A DNA stretch of 64,000 nucleotides from Desulfobulbaceae bacterium (GTDB taxonomy: Bacteria > Desulfobacterota > Desulfobulbia > Desulfobulbales > Desulfocapsaceae), in NCBI GenBank assembly GCA_031287565.1, contig JAITSS010000015.1, positions 1 through 64,000 of the forward strand, read 5' to 3'. A program made the position numbers and the translations under genes. Below the pieces are notes generated by a model that saw only the letters and a program-made list of their open reading frames with translations, made no database searches and was not told where the DNA came from. Each line of letters begins with the position of its first letter. Positions within the stretch are counted from its first letter, which is position 1. Shown piece by piece: positions 35,305 to 44,525 of the stretch.

Positions 35305-36755
35305 CTATGCGGGATTGCCTCCCGGCGCCGTCGTCGCCGCGCCGCCGCGACGACCTCATCGCCTTTAACGAACAGGAATACGGCCTGCGGCTGTTGGGCC
35401 TGGATGTTCCCGACGCGGCGGCCTTGCGCGAGGCCGAAAACCGTCGCGCCGAACTGTTGGCCGACCTCGATTTTTTCGCGGCTTGCGGTTGTCATGGAAC
35501 CAAACTCGACATCAATCATCTGTCGCCCGGTTGCCGGATTTGCGTCGATGGCGGCTGGTCGTGCCTGTTCATCAACGGCAGGTGCAACGGCGGCTGTTTT
35601 TATTGCCCGGCGCCGCAAAATGAAATCGGTTCACCCGGCGCGAACGGCCTGGAATTCACCGAGCCGCAACGCTATGTCCGCTACCTTGAGCGCTTCGGTT
35701 TTTCCGGGGCCAGCATCAGCGGCGGCGAACCTTTGCTCACACCCGAACGGACGCTTGCTTTTGTCGCCGCGATCAAAAAACGCTTTGGCCAGGCGCTGCA
35801 CTTGTGGCTGTACTCAAACGGTATTTTAGCCGATTATGATACGCTTGCCGCCTTGGCCGACGCCGGTCTTGATGAGATGCGTTTCGATATTGGCGCGACC
35901 GCCTATCGACTCGACGCCGCCAGGCGGGCCGCCGCCCTGATGCCGACGGTGACGGTCGAGATTCCGGCCATCCCGGAAGAAGAAGAGCGGCTGAAAAGCC
36001 TGCTGCCGCAATTGCGCGACGCGGGCGTCAAACACCTGAATCTGCATCAATTGCGCCTGACGCCGCATAATTACGAACGACTTCAGCCGCGCGGCTACCG
36101 CTGGCTGCATGGCGAAAAGGTGACTTCGCTTGATTCCGAGCTGACCGCTTTATCGGTTCTGCGCCACAGCCTGGTTGAGCGGATTGGCGTGCCGGTGAAT
36201 TATTGCTCCTTTCCTTACAAATACCGTTTTCAGGGACGGGCCGCCCGGCGGCGCTGCGCCGCCTTCCTGCGCGAGCCGACGGAAACTCTGACCGACAACG
36301 GTTTTCTGCGTTCGCTTTCGCTGCTCGATGCGGCGGCCCGGCTTGATGCGCTCGTCGCCCGCTGGCGGCATTCGGCCAAGCCTGAACATCTCTTTAAGCG
36401 TGACAGCGGCGAGCGGCTGCGCCTGCATCCTGACCTCCTGACTGATTGTACCGATGGTGACGCGGGCGGCTTGACAAGTGCATCCCTGCGCGTTGAATAC
36501 CGCGTCGCCTATCAACGACAGCGGGTGTCCGGGCGGCTGGCCTTTCGTGAAGTGGCGCTGGCCGATGACGATTCCGTCTTCATCGAGGAAGAACGCGCCA
36601 CCGTCGCTTTCACCCTTGATGCGGCCAGGACGCGGCAATTTGCCGAAATGTTTTTGCAAGCGAAAACGCCGCCGCCAGCGCCGGACGACGACCGATTGTG
36701 GGCGGATATGCTCGATTTTGAGCGACCGCGTCGTGGTTTGCAGGAATATTTCTGA
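35301..36755 (+). CDS. Radical SAM protein, COG2108-like
   Basis: A 484-residue protein whose radical SAM cluster motif is CNGGCFYC (Cys-x3-Cys-x2-Cys, about residues 95-102), followed by the GGE-type SAM-binding motif ISGGEPLLTPE. Upstream cysteines (CGCHG and CRIC, about residues 62-81) could bind a second metal site. It resembles uncharacterised relatives of pyruvate-formate-lyase activating enzyme known mainly from archaea and anaerobes. The C-terminal third (after about residue 340) has no recognised domain. Its start overlaps the nitroreductase remnant by 4 bases. Substrate unknown. Confidence 0.75.
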   Translation: MTMRDCLPAPSSPRRRDDLIAFNEQEYGLRLLGLDVPDAAALREAENRRAELLADLDFFAACGCHGTKLDINHLSPGCRICVDGGWSCLFINGRCNGGCFYCPAPQNEIGSPGANGLEFTEPQRYVRYLERFGFSGASISGGEPLLTPERTLAFVAAIKKRFGQALHLWLYSNGILADYDTLAALADAGLDEMRFDIGATAYRLDAARRAAALMPTVTVEIPAIPEEEERLKSLLPQLRDAGVKHLNLHQLRLTPHNYERLQPRGYRWLHGEKVTSLDSELTALSVLRHSLVERIGVPVNYCSFPYKYRFQGRAARRRCAAFLREPTETLTDNGFLRSLSLLDAAARLDALVARWRHSAKPEHLFKRDSGERLRLHPDLLTDCTDGDAGGLTSASLRVEYRVAYQRQRVSGRLAFREVALADDDSVFIEEERATVAFTLDAARTRQFAEMFLQAKTPPPAPDDDRLWADMLDFERPRRGLQEYF

Positions 36756-36782
36756 GTCGTTGGCGCGCTTTCCGGGGCCGCT

Positions 36783-37790
36783 TCACAGCGGCGGATATTC
36801 TTTGAAAAACATCATGACATGTGGGCTGATGTCCTGCCGCCACTGATACTGTTGCGGCGTCTTTTTGATAAACTCCAGCGTCAGGTAGAGGGTTTCCAAC
36901 TGCGGATTATTGCTAAGCGAGATGAAGCGGTCGATGCCCCGTTGGCGCATCATGGTAATCAATGAGGTCACGGTAAACACGCCGATGCGCTGGTTGCGGA
37001 AGCGCTCGGAAATGGCCAGAGCGCCCAGCTCCATGGCGCGTTCGTCGATTGGTTTGCCTTCGACGCAGCCGACGACGATGCCGTCGATGGCGGTGACATA
37101 AAACTGACGGCGGTGTTCGCTGATGTAGCTTTTGCTGCGCGGACGTAAAAAGCCCATACGCTTATAGGCGGTCAGGATACGGTGGACGATGGCGACCTCT
37201 TCATCGGTTTCCACCTGACGAAATTCTTCCTGAAAGTTATTGGCGATCAGAGTGCCGCAGCCTTCGACCGTGAACAATTCCAATTTTATCGCGTCCTTGC
37301 CGGCGGGCAGAAAATGCACGCGCTCGCAATGGCCCGCCTCGATTTTTAGGCAGACCTTTTTCAGCATGTCCTTCAGATTGATGTTGGCGGCGATGTCGCC
37401 GAAATCAATCTCGGCCCGCCGCGCCCTGGCGGTGGTGATGGCGTTGATTTTCTGGCCGCGCTCATCGACCAGTGGGCGGCGTTCAAGGAAAATCAGCTTG
37501 TAGATCGGTTCCGGATAGGCGAGCGCCGCCTCGTAAAAATCCTCACCGGCGGCGATGCGGATAAGCTGGGTTCGCGGCAGTCGCGATTCCAAGATGCCTA
37601 ATAATTTCTGGTTGGCCTTGCGATGCGGCAGATTGTGGAAGAGGGTGGTTTCGGCCCCGAAACGGTGGAGAAATTTGATGTCGGCGATGATGCTTTTGTG
37701 GTGGTCGCGCAGAATTCCTTCGCGACAGGCGATGAACACACGGCGGCCAGTTAAGGCGCGGCCATATTCTTCAAGATAAAATTGCGGCAT
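36783..37790 (-). CDS. N-acetylglutamate synthase-like protein (degenerate kinase fold plus GNAT)
   Basis: A 335-residue protein aligning with ArgA. Residues 15-200 follow the amino-acid-kinase fold (RRVFIACREGILRDHHKSII, then LKDMLKKVCLKIEAGHCERV), but the glycine-rich nucleotide and glutamate sites are lost and the region is short. Residues 205-335 are a GNAT domain with an acetyl-CoA loop near SERFRNQRIG. Family function would be acetylation of glutamate for arginine synthesis; a changed substrate is possible. The ATG at 37790 is preferred over one at 37868, although neither has a clear ribosome binding site. Confidence 0.65.
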   Translation of the reverse strand: MPQFYLEEYGRALTGRRVFIACREGILRDHHKSIIADIKFLHRFGAETTLFHNLPHRKANQKLLGILESRLPRTQLIRIAAGEDFYEAALAYPEPIYKLIFLERRPLVDERGQKINAITTARARRAEIDFGDIAANINLKDMLKKVCLKIEAGHCERVHFLPAGKDAIKLELFTVEGCGTLIANNFQEEFRQVETDEEVAIVHRILTAYKRMGFLRPRSKSYISEHRRQFYVTAIDGIVVGCVEGKPIDERAMELGALAISERFRNQRIGVFTVTSLITMMRQRGIDRFISLSNNPQLETLYLTLEFIKKTPQQYQWRQDISPHVMMFFKEYPPL

Positions 37791-37920
37791 GTGTGGGATG
37801 GGTGGTGGCGCGTCGGAAGATGGTGCGAAGTCAGCGCCGATACTACAATGTCGCCTCCAGGCCCGCAAGTGGCGCGCCTTTTACGACGGCCTGTCGGCGC
37901 TTAGGCAGACGGTCGGGAAT

Positions 37921-38571
37921 TTATTCATCCAGCAGACAAAAGGCCAGGGCGTGGTTGTCGCGCAGCGTGGCCGCGACCGTCGCTGTTTGCGGCGCGGCTG
38001 TCTGGAGCCAGGCGATAAGGCGAAGCCGCCAACCGCCGTTTATAGTTTTGCAATCAGTCAGGCGCATATCAAGAAAAGCGGGCAACCCAGCGGCTTTGCG
38101 CAGACTTTCCTTGGCCGACCAGAGAACGGTCAGGCGGATGATGCGGTCTTGGTCGGGCAGGGCGGCGGCCAACAGCGCTTCTTCTCCGGCGTGGGCGAAG
38201 AGGGCCGTAATTCGGGTGATTTTGGCCAGGCAGGGCTGCGCATCGACGCCAAGGCGTCGCGCCGCGGCCATGGCCACCGCGTATTCGCCGCCGTGGCTGA
38301 TGGAAATATCGGTGGCCCGCAGAATTTCCGGCGCATTCTCCGACCAGCGCGGGCGACCGTTGGCATCGTTTTCCAGCCGCCAATCCCTGACCGCGAAAAG
38401 CGGCTCATACTCCGGCCCCAGGATGTCGCGGGCGCAGGCGTAGGCGCAGAGGCGTCCGGCCAGCCACTCGCGTTTCCGTTTTTCACTGGTGAAGCCCTGC
38501 CACCGCCGTGACTCGTCTGGCGCAAGCGCGGCCAGTGATGCGGCGTCTGGCGGCTGGTCGCGCACCACCAT
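37921..38571 (-). CDS. 4'-phosphopantetheinyl transferase, Sfp-like
   Basis: About 216 residues from the ATG at 38571. The family adds phosphopantetheine from CoA to carrier proteins. The fold is shown by FTSEKRKREWLAGRLCAYA (N-lobe), DISISHGGEYAVAMAAA, the magnesium motif LGVDAQ and WSAKESLRKA. In most Sfp enzymes the magnesium motif reads GxDxE; here the Glu is Gln. The frame continues upstream to 38790, overlapping the cvpA start, so the true start is uncertain. No polyketide or peptide synthase gene is nearby. Confidence 0.75.
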   Translation of the reverse strand: MVVRDQPPDAASLAALAPDESRRWQGFTSEKRKREWLAGRLCAYACARDILGPEYEPLFAVRDWRLENDANGRPRWSENAPEILRATDISISHGGEYAVAMAAARRLGVDAQPCLAKITRITALFAHAGEEALLAAALPDQDRIIRLTVLWSAKESLRKAAGLPAFLDMRLTDCKTINGGWRLRLIAWLQTAAPQTATVAATLRDNHALAFCLLDE

Positions 38572-38764
38572 TCCATGCGAGTGGAGGCGCGTTTGTGGAA
38601 AAACCGTGGCCAGAAATCGCGACGGCGGCCAATGTGGCCAATGTGGCCAAGAGGCCGCGCCCAGTTCGGGAAAATTCGCTTGCAAGAAAACCTCATGATG
38701 ACGTAGAGCAGGGGCGGAACGCGCCAAGCGCGCCGAAATCCGCACCGACCACAATGAGCCGCCC

Positions 38765-39361
38765 ATGGAATTGACCGCCCAGTTTACCATCTATGATTAC
38801 TGCGTTCTCGGCGTTTTCGCGTTTCTTATCGTCCGTGGCCTGTGGCTGGGTTTTGTCGGCCAGATCATCGGCCTTCTGGCGCTGTATGTCGGTTTTCTCG
38901 CCGCTGGACGTTTCGCCGGTGAAACGGCGGCCTGGATTCGCCCGCTCTCGGACGACCCCAAGGTGATCGCCTTTCTCGCCTGGATTGTCGCCTTCGCTTT
39001 GGCCTGGCTGGCGGTGTCCTTGCTCGGCGGCTTGTTTATGAAGTTGATAAACATCACGCTGATCGGCGGCCTGAACCGCCTGGCCGGGGCGGTTTTGGGA
39101 TTGCTCAAGGCCGCGTTGCTGGTGTTTATCGTCCACATGATTCTTGGCGCGACTCTGCCCGCAAGCAACAACCTGACCCGTGATTGTCTCACCTGCCCGG
39201 CGCTCGACAAGACAACGAATTTCTGCCGCGCTCTGATCGCCGACCCCAAAACCCGCGACGCTTTTATGCGCCAGGCTCCGGCGATTTCCCTGGAAACGAT
39301 GAAACGCTACCTCGACAAGGCCAGGCCCGATGACAAGGGCGAAGGCGACGCCGGTCGATGA
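38765..39361 (+). CDS. cvpA: CvpA-family membrane protein
   Basis: A 198-residue inner-membrane protein with four hydrophobic helices (about residues 10-30, 35-50, 68-90 and 105-125) and a soluble C-terminal tail. The sequence YDYCVLGVFAFLIVRGLWLGFVG fits the CvpA start. CvpA is linked to colicin V export and envelope stress; the molecular function is unsettled. It is transcribed divergently from the PPTase gene and precedes pth. Confidence 0.85.
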   Translation: MELTAQFTIYDYCVLGVFAFLIVRGLWLGFVGQIIGLLALYVGFLAAGRFAGETAAWIRPLSDDPKVIAFLAWIVAFALAWLAVSLLGGLFMKLINITLIGGLNRLAGAVLGLLKAALLVFIVHMILGATLPASNNLTRDCLTCPALDKTTNFCRALIADPKTRDAFMRQAPAISLETMKRYLDKARPDDKGEGDAGR

Positions 39362-39409
39362 GGCGATGCCTGAATAATGTTATCAGCCTGATTCGTCAGG
39401 CAAAGAACA

Positions 39410-40003
39410 ATGGCAATGGAACCAATATTGATCGTCGGCCTGGGGAATCCGGGCGCATCCTATGAGGGTACCCGGCATAACGTCGGTTTTATGGTGGTTG
39501 ATGCGCTGGCGCGGCGCTGGAACTGTCCGCTGGCGTCGGGGAAATGGCGCGCTCTCTCCGCCCGGCTTCAGTGGCAGGGCCGACCGATTACGCTGCTCCA
39601 GCCACAAACGTTTATGAATCTGAGCGGTGAATCGGTCAGAGAACCGCTGCGTTTCTTCAAAATGTCGCCGGAGCATCTGCTGGTTATCCACGATGACCTG
39701 GATATGGCCTTGGGGCGTTTGAAACTCGTGCGCGGCGGCGGCGCGGGCGGCCACAAAGGCATCATTTCGATTGTGCGGGAACTGGCCGATGGCGATTTCT
39801 ATCGCTTGAAAATTGGCATCGGTCGCCCTGGTAAAAACGGCGTTCCAGCGGCGATGCCGGTCGAGCGTTTCGTCCTCGCGCCCTTCTTGTCGGAAGAACG
39901 AGACCTTCTCGACGAGCGCCTCGCCGGCATCATCGCGGGCATCGAAGACTGGGCGCGTGGTCTGCCGGATAAGGCGATGAATCGCCTGAACGCGGTGAAA
40001 TGA
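39410..40003 (+). CDS. pth: Peptidyl-tRNA hydrolase
   Basis: A 197-residue enzyme that recycles peptidyl-tRNA released during translation. All key parts are visible: VGLGNPGASYEGTRHNVGF with the catalytic His, QPQTFMNLSGESV, VIHDDLDMALGRLKL with the catalytic Asp, and GGGAGGHKGIISI. The length is normal. The usual neighbours rplY and ychF are absent. An alternative ATG lies two codons in. Confidence 0.96.
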   Translation: MAMEPILIVGLGNPGASYEGTRHNVGFMVVDALARRWNCPLASGKWRALSARLQWQGRPITLLQPQTFMNLSGESVREPLRFFKMSPEHLLVIHDDLDMALGRLKLVRGGGAGGHKGIISIVRELADGDFYRLKIGIGRPGKNGVPAAMPVERFVLAPFLSEERDLLDERLAGIIAGIEDWARGLPDKAMNRLNAVK

Positions 40004-40036
40004 GAAGGCGGAAAACGCTTGCCGCCCCGTCGCGCC

Positions 40037-41824
40037 TCACTTGCGCCACCACGTCCATAATAATTGATAGGGTTGATAGAATAGCGGCAGAGTTTCTGGT
40101 TGGCCGAAGATCGGGCGATAGCTGACGCGGTGGTTGTTGATGTACCAGTTCGGGATCAGATAGTAGCCGTGCCACAGGGCGCGGTCGAGGGCGCGGCAGG
40201 CGGCGGTCAGTTCTTCCTGGGCGCTGGCGTAGATGACTGTATCAATCAGGGCGTCAATGGCTTTATCGCGGATGCCGGCGTAGTTTTCCGAGCCGGGTTT
40301 ATCGGCGGCGGCGGATGACCAGAAATTGCGCTGCTCATTGCCTGGCGATTGCGACTGGCCGTAGACTTCGACGATCATATCGAAGTCGAAATTGCGGATG
40401 CGTTCGGTATAGACCGCCGGGTCGATGGCGCGATAGCGGACCTTCATACCCAATTTGGCCAGATTTTCGACATAGGCGGCCATAACCCGCTCAAAAGCCT
40501 GATTGACCAGGAGAATTTCAAACTGAAACGGTTGGCCGGCGGCGTTTTGCAGGATTCCATCCTTCACCCGCCAACCGGCTTCCGCCAGCAGCGCTCTGGC
40601 TTGTTTCAGATTTTGCCGCAGCGCCCGCGCATCGGCGGCCACCGGCGCGGCGGGCGGCGTGGTGAACACCTCCGGCGGCAGAAGGGCGCGTAATTTTTCA
40701 AGATAACGCAGTTCAAGGCCGGTCGGCAGGCCGGTGGCGGCCAGCGGCGAGTTGCTGAAAAACGACTGGCTGCGGGTGTACTGGCCAAAATACAGCGTCT
40801 TGTTCGTCCACTCAAAATCAAAGGCCAGGCCCATTGCCTGACGCGTTCTTTTATCGGCGAACAGGGTTTTACGGCTGTTCATAACAAATCCTTGCATCCC
40901 GGCGTTGTTGTGGTGCGGGAATTCTTTTTTCAACAATCTGCCATCGGTGAACGGGCCGCCGCTCATATCCCGCGCCCACTGTTTGGCGATATTGATTGGC
41001 AGAAAATCGAATTCTCCGGCCTTAAATGCCTCCAGCGTCACCACCGGATCTTTGAAATATTTCACCGTAATACTATCGAAATTGTACATGCCGCGACGGC
41101 TTGGCAGCGTCGCCGCCCAGTATTTTGGGTTTCGACGATAGCGAATCAATTTGCCAGGTTCCACCCTGTCAACCATATAGGGGCCGGAACCAAGGGGAAT
41201 CTGCATCCCGGTCATGCCTTTGTTTTTCAGATAATCCTGTTTTGAGAAAATCGGCAGTTGCCCGGCAATCAGATGCAGCTCGCGATTCAGGCGTTTGAAG
41301 ACGAAGCGCGCTTTGGTCGGAGCGATGATTTCGGCATGGTCAATATCTTGATAATACTGGGGAAAAAATGGATGTACCTCGCCGCCTTTCATGGTTTGCA
41401 GCGAAAAAACCACATCGTCCGCCGTCACCGGCTGGCCGTCGGAAAAACGGGCGGCCGGATTCAAGGTGAAGGTGACGGACAATTTATCTTCGGCCAGTTC
41501 CATATCTTCGGCCAACAGGCCATATTCCGAAAACGGCTCGTCGAAACTGGGCGCGGCCAGGGTCTCAAAAACCAGGGTGTCGAGGCCGAAAGGCGGCGTT
41601 CCTTTTAACGTGTACGGGTTCATTTTATCGAAGCCGCCCAGCGCCGAAAGGGTCAGCGCCCCGCCTTTCGGCGCTGCGGCGTTAACATAGGAAAAGGCTG
41701 TGAATCCGGCTGGATACTTCAGCTTTCCATCCATCGACATGCCGTGGGCGGCCAAGGCGGATTCAGACAGAAGCAAGACCGACAGCAGAGAAAAAACGAG
41801 TCGCGCGATACAGGCTGTGTTCAT
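40037..41824 (-). CDS. Peptide ABC transporter substrate-binding protein, YejA-like
   Basis: A 595-residue family 5 binding protein. The signal peptide (residues 1-25, cleavage after ALA) is followed by SALGGFDKMNPYTLKG, DEPFSEYGLLAEDMEL and FSDGQPVTADDVVFSLQTM, the YejA/MppA-like pattern. YejA binds oligopeptides or microcin C in E. coli. No permease or ATPase genes are adjacent, so it must work with a system elsewhere or alone. The ATG at 41824 is preferred over 41953 because the signal peptide begins there. Confidence 0.88.
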   Translation of the reverse strand: MNTACIARLVFSLLSVLLLSESALAAHGMSMDGKLKYPAGFTAFSYVNAAAPKGGALTLSALGGFDKMNPYTLKGTPPFGLDTLVFETLAAPSFDEPFSEYGLLAEDMELAEDKLSVTFTLNPAARFSDGQPVTADDVVFSLQTMKGGEVHPFFPQYYQDIDHAEIIAPTKARFVFKRLNRELHLIAGQLPIFSKQDYLKNKGMTGMQIPLGSGPYMVDRVEPGKLIRYRRNPKYWAATLPSRRGMYNFDSITVKYFKDPVVTLEAFKAGEFDFLPINIAKQWARDMSGGPFTDGRLLKKEFPHHNNAGMQGFVMNSRKTLFADKRTRQAMGLAFDFEWTNKTLYFGQYTRSQSFFSNSPLAATGLPTGLELRYLEKLRALLPPEVFTTPPAAPVAADARALRQNLKQARALLAEAGWRVKDGILQNAAGQPFQFEILLVNQAFERVMAAYVENLAKLGMKVRYRAIDPAVYTERIRNFDFDMIVEVYGQSQSPGNEQRNFWSSAAADKPGSENYAGIRDKAIDALIDTVIYASAQEELTAACRALDRALWHGYYLIPNWYINNHRVSYRPIFGQPETLPLFYQPYQLLWTWWRK

Positions 41825-41973
41825 GATATTTGTCCGGTTTTTTAGGAAAATGCTGAGCGGAAAGTGACTCGAAAGCATCAATACCGCCCAAACAACAGTC
41901 GCCGCGAGTCTACCCAGGAAAACATCCGCCGACAACCGCCGGGCCTGCGCCATCAGCGGCCCACTGTGGGCGC

Positions 41974-42002
41974 TTGACTTCAGATTGGCCAGTGTTTAGC
42001 AT
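41974..42002 (+). promoter_or_regulatory. Sigma-70-like promoter of lon
   Basis: TTGACT (41974-41979), a 17-base spacer and TAGCAT (41997-42002), about 100 bases before the lon start. I could not find a good heat-shock (sigma-32) -10 element at the right distance. Confidence 0.6.
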
Positions 42003-42106
42003 TACCCGGTTTACCATTTCCATACGGAGCGCGACGGTTTTCGCCGTCGTCAACCATCGTTTCAGAAATTTCCCTAACGCCCCCGCGCATTCTTTAAGGA
42101 GACCCC

Positions 42107-44524
42107 GTGGAGTATAACGATTCACTTAGTATCAGCATGGATGATTTCAGCGGCGGCGAAGAAGTTGACATCCCGGAAACGTTGCCGATGATGGCGGTGC
42201 GGGACGTGGTCGTCTTCAATTACATGATTATTCCCCTCTTTGTCGGTCGTCCCAATTCCATTGAGGCGGTCAACGAGGCGCTGAATGGCAACAAGTTGTT
42301 GATGCTGGTCAGCCAGAAAGACGCCACTCGCGACGATCCGAAGGCCGACGATTTGTATCAGACCGGCATGGTCTGCATGGTTATGCGCACCCTGAAGTTG
42401 CCCGATGGCCGCCTCAAGGTGTTGGTGCAGGCGATGAACAAGGCGAAAGTCGTCGAATATCTCCAGCACGAGCCGTATTTTCAGGTGCGAATCGAAGCGC
42501 TTGAAGACGGCGAAGCCGGTGAAATCACGGTTGAGGTCGAAGCGATCATGCGCGCGATCCGCGAGCAGACCGAAAAGATTATGGCCCTGCGCGGCATCCT
42601 CTCCGCCGACCTGATGATGATTATCAACAACATCGACGAGCCGGGGCGGCTGGCCGATCTCGTTGGCTCCAACCTGCGTCTGAAGGTGGCCGAATCGCAA
42701 TCAATCCTCGAAGAAACCGACCCGGTGCAACGGCTGCGGCTGGTCAACCAGCTCTTGTCCAAAGAGCTGGAAGTTTCGACCGTGCAGGCGAAGATTCAGA
42801 ACGACGCCAGGGAGGAGATGAGCAAATCGCAGCGCGAATACTATCTGCGCGAACAGTTGCACGCCCTGCAAAAGGAACTTGGCGACACTGATGACAGAGG
42901 TCAGGAACTGGATGATCTGGAAGCCCGCATCAAACGCGCCAAGATGCCGAAAGAGGTAAAAAAAGAGGCGAGAAAGCAACTCGACCGCATGGAGATGATG
43001 CACCCGGATTCCTCCGAGGCGACTATTGTTCGCACCTATATCGACTGGTTGCTCGATGTGCCGTGGCTGAAGGGCACGCAGGACAAACTCGATCTGGTCG
43101 AGGCCAAAAAGGTGCTCGACGAAGATCACCACGGTCTTGACAAGGTGAAGGAGCGTATTCTCGAATATCTGGCCGTGCGCAAACTGAATGAATCGACCAA
43201 AGGGCCGATTCTCTGTTTCGTCGGGCCGCCGGGCGTCGGTAAAACTTCTTTAGGTCAATCGATCGCCCGCGCCATGGGCCGGAAATTTCATCGTTTTTCT
43301 TTAGGCGGAATGCGCGATGAAGCCGAGATTCGCGGCCATCGCCGCACCTATATCGGCGCGATGCCGGGGCGGATTGTTCAGGGCCTGAAAACCGTCGGCT
43401 CGAACAACCCGGTCTTCATGCTTGATGAAATTGATAAAATCGGCGCCGATTACCACGGCGACCCGTCGTCGGCCCTCCTGGAAGTGCTCGACCCGGAGCA
43501 AAACACCGAATTTTCCGACCACTATCTCAATCTGCCGCTCGATTTGTCGAAGGTGATGTTCATCACCACCGCCAACATGACCGATTCGATTCCCTCGCCA
43601 CTGCTTGACCGCATGGAGGTGATTCGGCTGTCTGGCTATACGCTGGAAGAAAAATCGGTGATCGCCAGAAACTATCTGTTGCCCAGGCAGATCGAACGCA
43701 ATGGCTTAAAAGAGCAGCATCTGACCGTGGCTGACGAAATCCTCAGCCATATCGTCAGCCACTACACGCACGAGTCGGGCGTGCGCAATCTTGAGCGGGA
43801 AATTGGCAAAGTCTGCCGCAAAGTAGCGCGCAAGGTGGCCGAAGGCGGCGCGGGACCGTACATCATCAATCTGGAGCAGATCGAGACCTATCTTGGCCCG
43901 CCGAAGAACATTCCGGAAGCGGAAAACAAGCGCCTCGATGAACCGGGCCTGGTCACGGGCCTGGCTTGGACCGAGGTCGGCGGCGAACTTTTGCAGATTG
44001 AAGTCAATCTGATGCCCGGTAAGGGGCGGCTCACCCTGACTGGCCAATTGGGCGATGTGATGAAGGAGTCGGCGCAAGCAGCCCTCACTTATTGTCGCAG
44101 CCGTTCCGCCGACCTGAAGGTGGTCGAGGACTACTTCGATAAAACCGATATTCATATTCACGTGCCGGCCGGGGCGATTCCCAAAGACGGGCCATCGGCG
44201 GGTATCACCATCGCCACCGCCCTTTATTCGGCGATCATCGGCAAAAAAGTGGCGGCCAATCTGGCCATGACCGGCGAAGTGACCTTGCGTGGCCGGGTGT
44301 TGCCGATTGGCGGTCTGAAGGAAAAGGCGCTGGCTGCCCTGCGCGCCGACATTGGCCATATCATCATTCCGGCGTTGAACGAAAAAGATTTGGTGGAAAT
44401 TCCCGAAGACCTGCGCGGCAAGATGACCTTTCACCCGGTTGAGAGCATGGATCAGGTGATTGCTCTGGCCTTAAACGACGGCAACGGCGTCGATGCGGTC
44501 GGCGAGCCAAGCGAAACGCCCTGA
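42107..44524 (+). CDS. lon: ATP-dependent protease Lon
   Basis: An 805-residue AAA+ serine protease that degrades damaged and regulatory proteins. The N-terminal substrate-binding domain opens with LPMMAVRDVVVFNYMIIPLFVGR. The AAA+ part has GPPGVGKTSLGQ and FMLDEIDKIG. The protease domain has the catalytic Ser in KDGPSAG and the later Lys of the Ser-Lys dyad. Start is GTG at 42107 with a strong TAAGGAG upstream. mltG begins two bases after the stop. Confidence 0.97.
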   Translation: MEYNDSLSISMDDFSGGEEVDIPETLPMMAVRDVVVFNYMIIPLFVGRPNSIEAVNEALNGNKLLMLVSQKDATRDDPKADDLYQTGMVCMVMRTLKLPDGRLKVLVQAMNKAKVVEYLQHEPYFQVRIEALEDGEAGEITVEVEAIMRAIREQTEKIMALRGILSADLMMIINNIDEPGRLADLVGSNLRLKVAESQSILEETDPVQRLRLVNQLLSKELEVSTVQAKIQNDAREEMSKSQREYYLREQLHALQKELGDTDDRGQELDDLEARIKRAKMPKEVKKEARKQLDRMEMMHPDSSEATIVRTYIDWLLDVPWLKGTQDKLDLVEAKKVLDEDHHGLDKVKERILEYLAVRKLNESTKGPILCFVGPPGVGKTSLGQSIARAMGRKFHRFSLGGMRDEAEIRGHRRTYIGAMPGRIVQGLKTVGSNNPVFMLDEIDKIGADYHGDPSSALLEVLDPEQNTEFSDHYLNLPLDLSKVMFITTANMTDSIPSPLLDRMEVIRLSGYTLEEKSVIARNYLLPRQIERNGLKEQHLTVADEILSHIVSHYTHESGVRNLEREIGKVCRKVARKVAEGGAGPYIINLEQIETYLGPPKNIPEAENKRLDEPGLVTGLAWTEVGGELLQIEVNLMPGKGRLTLTGQLGDVMKESAQAALTYCRSRSADLKVVEDYFDKTDIHIHVPAGAIPKDGPSAGITIATALYSAIIGKKVAANLAMTGEVTLRGRVLPIGGLKEKALAALRADIGHIIIPALNEKDLVEIPEDLRGKMTFHPVESMDQVIALALNDGNGVDAVGEPSETP

Positions 44525-44525
44525 T

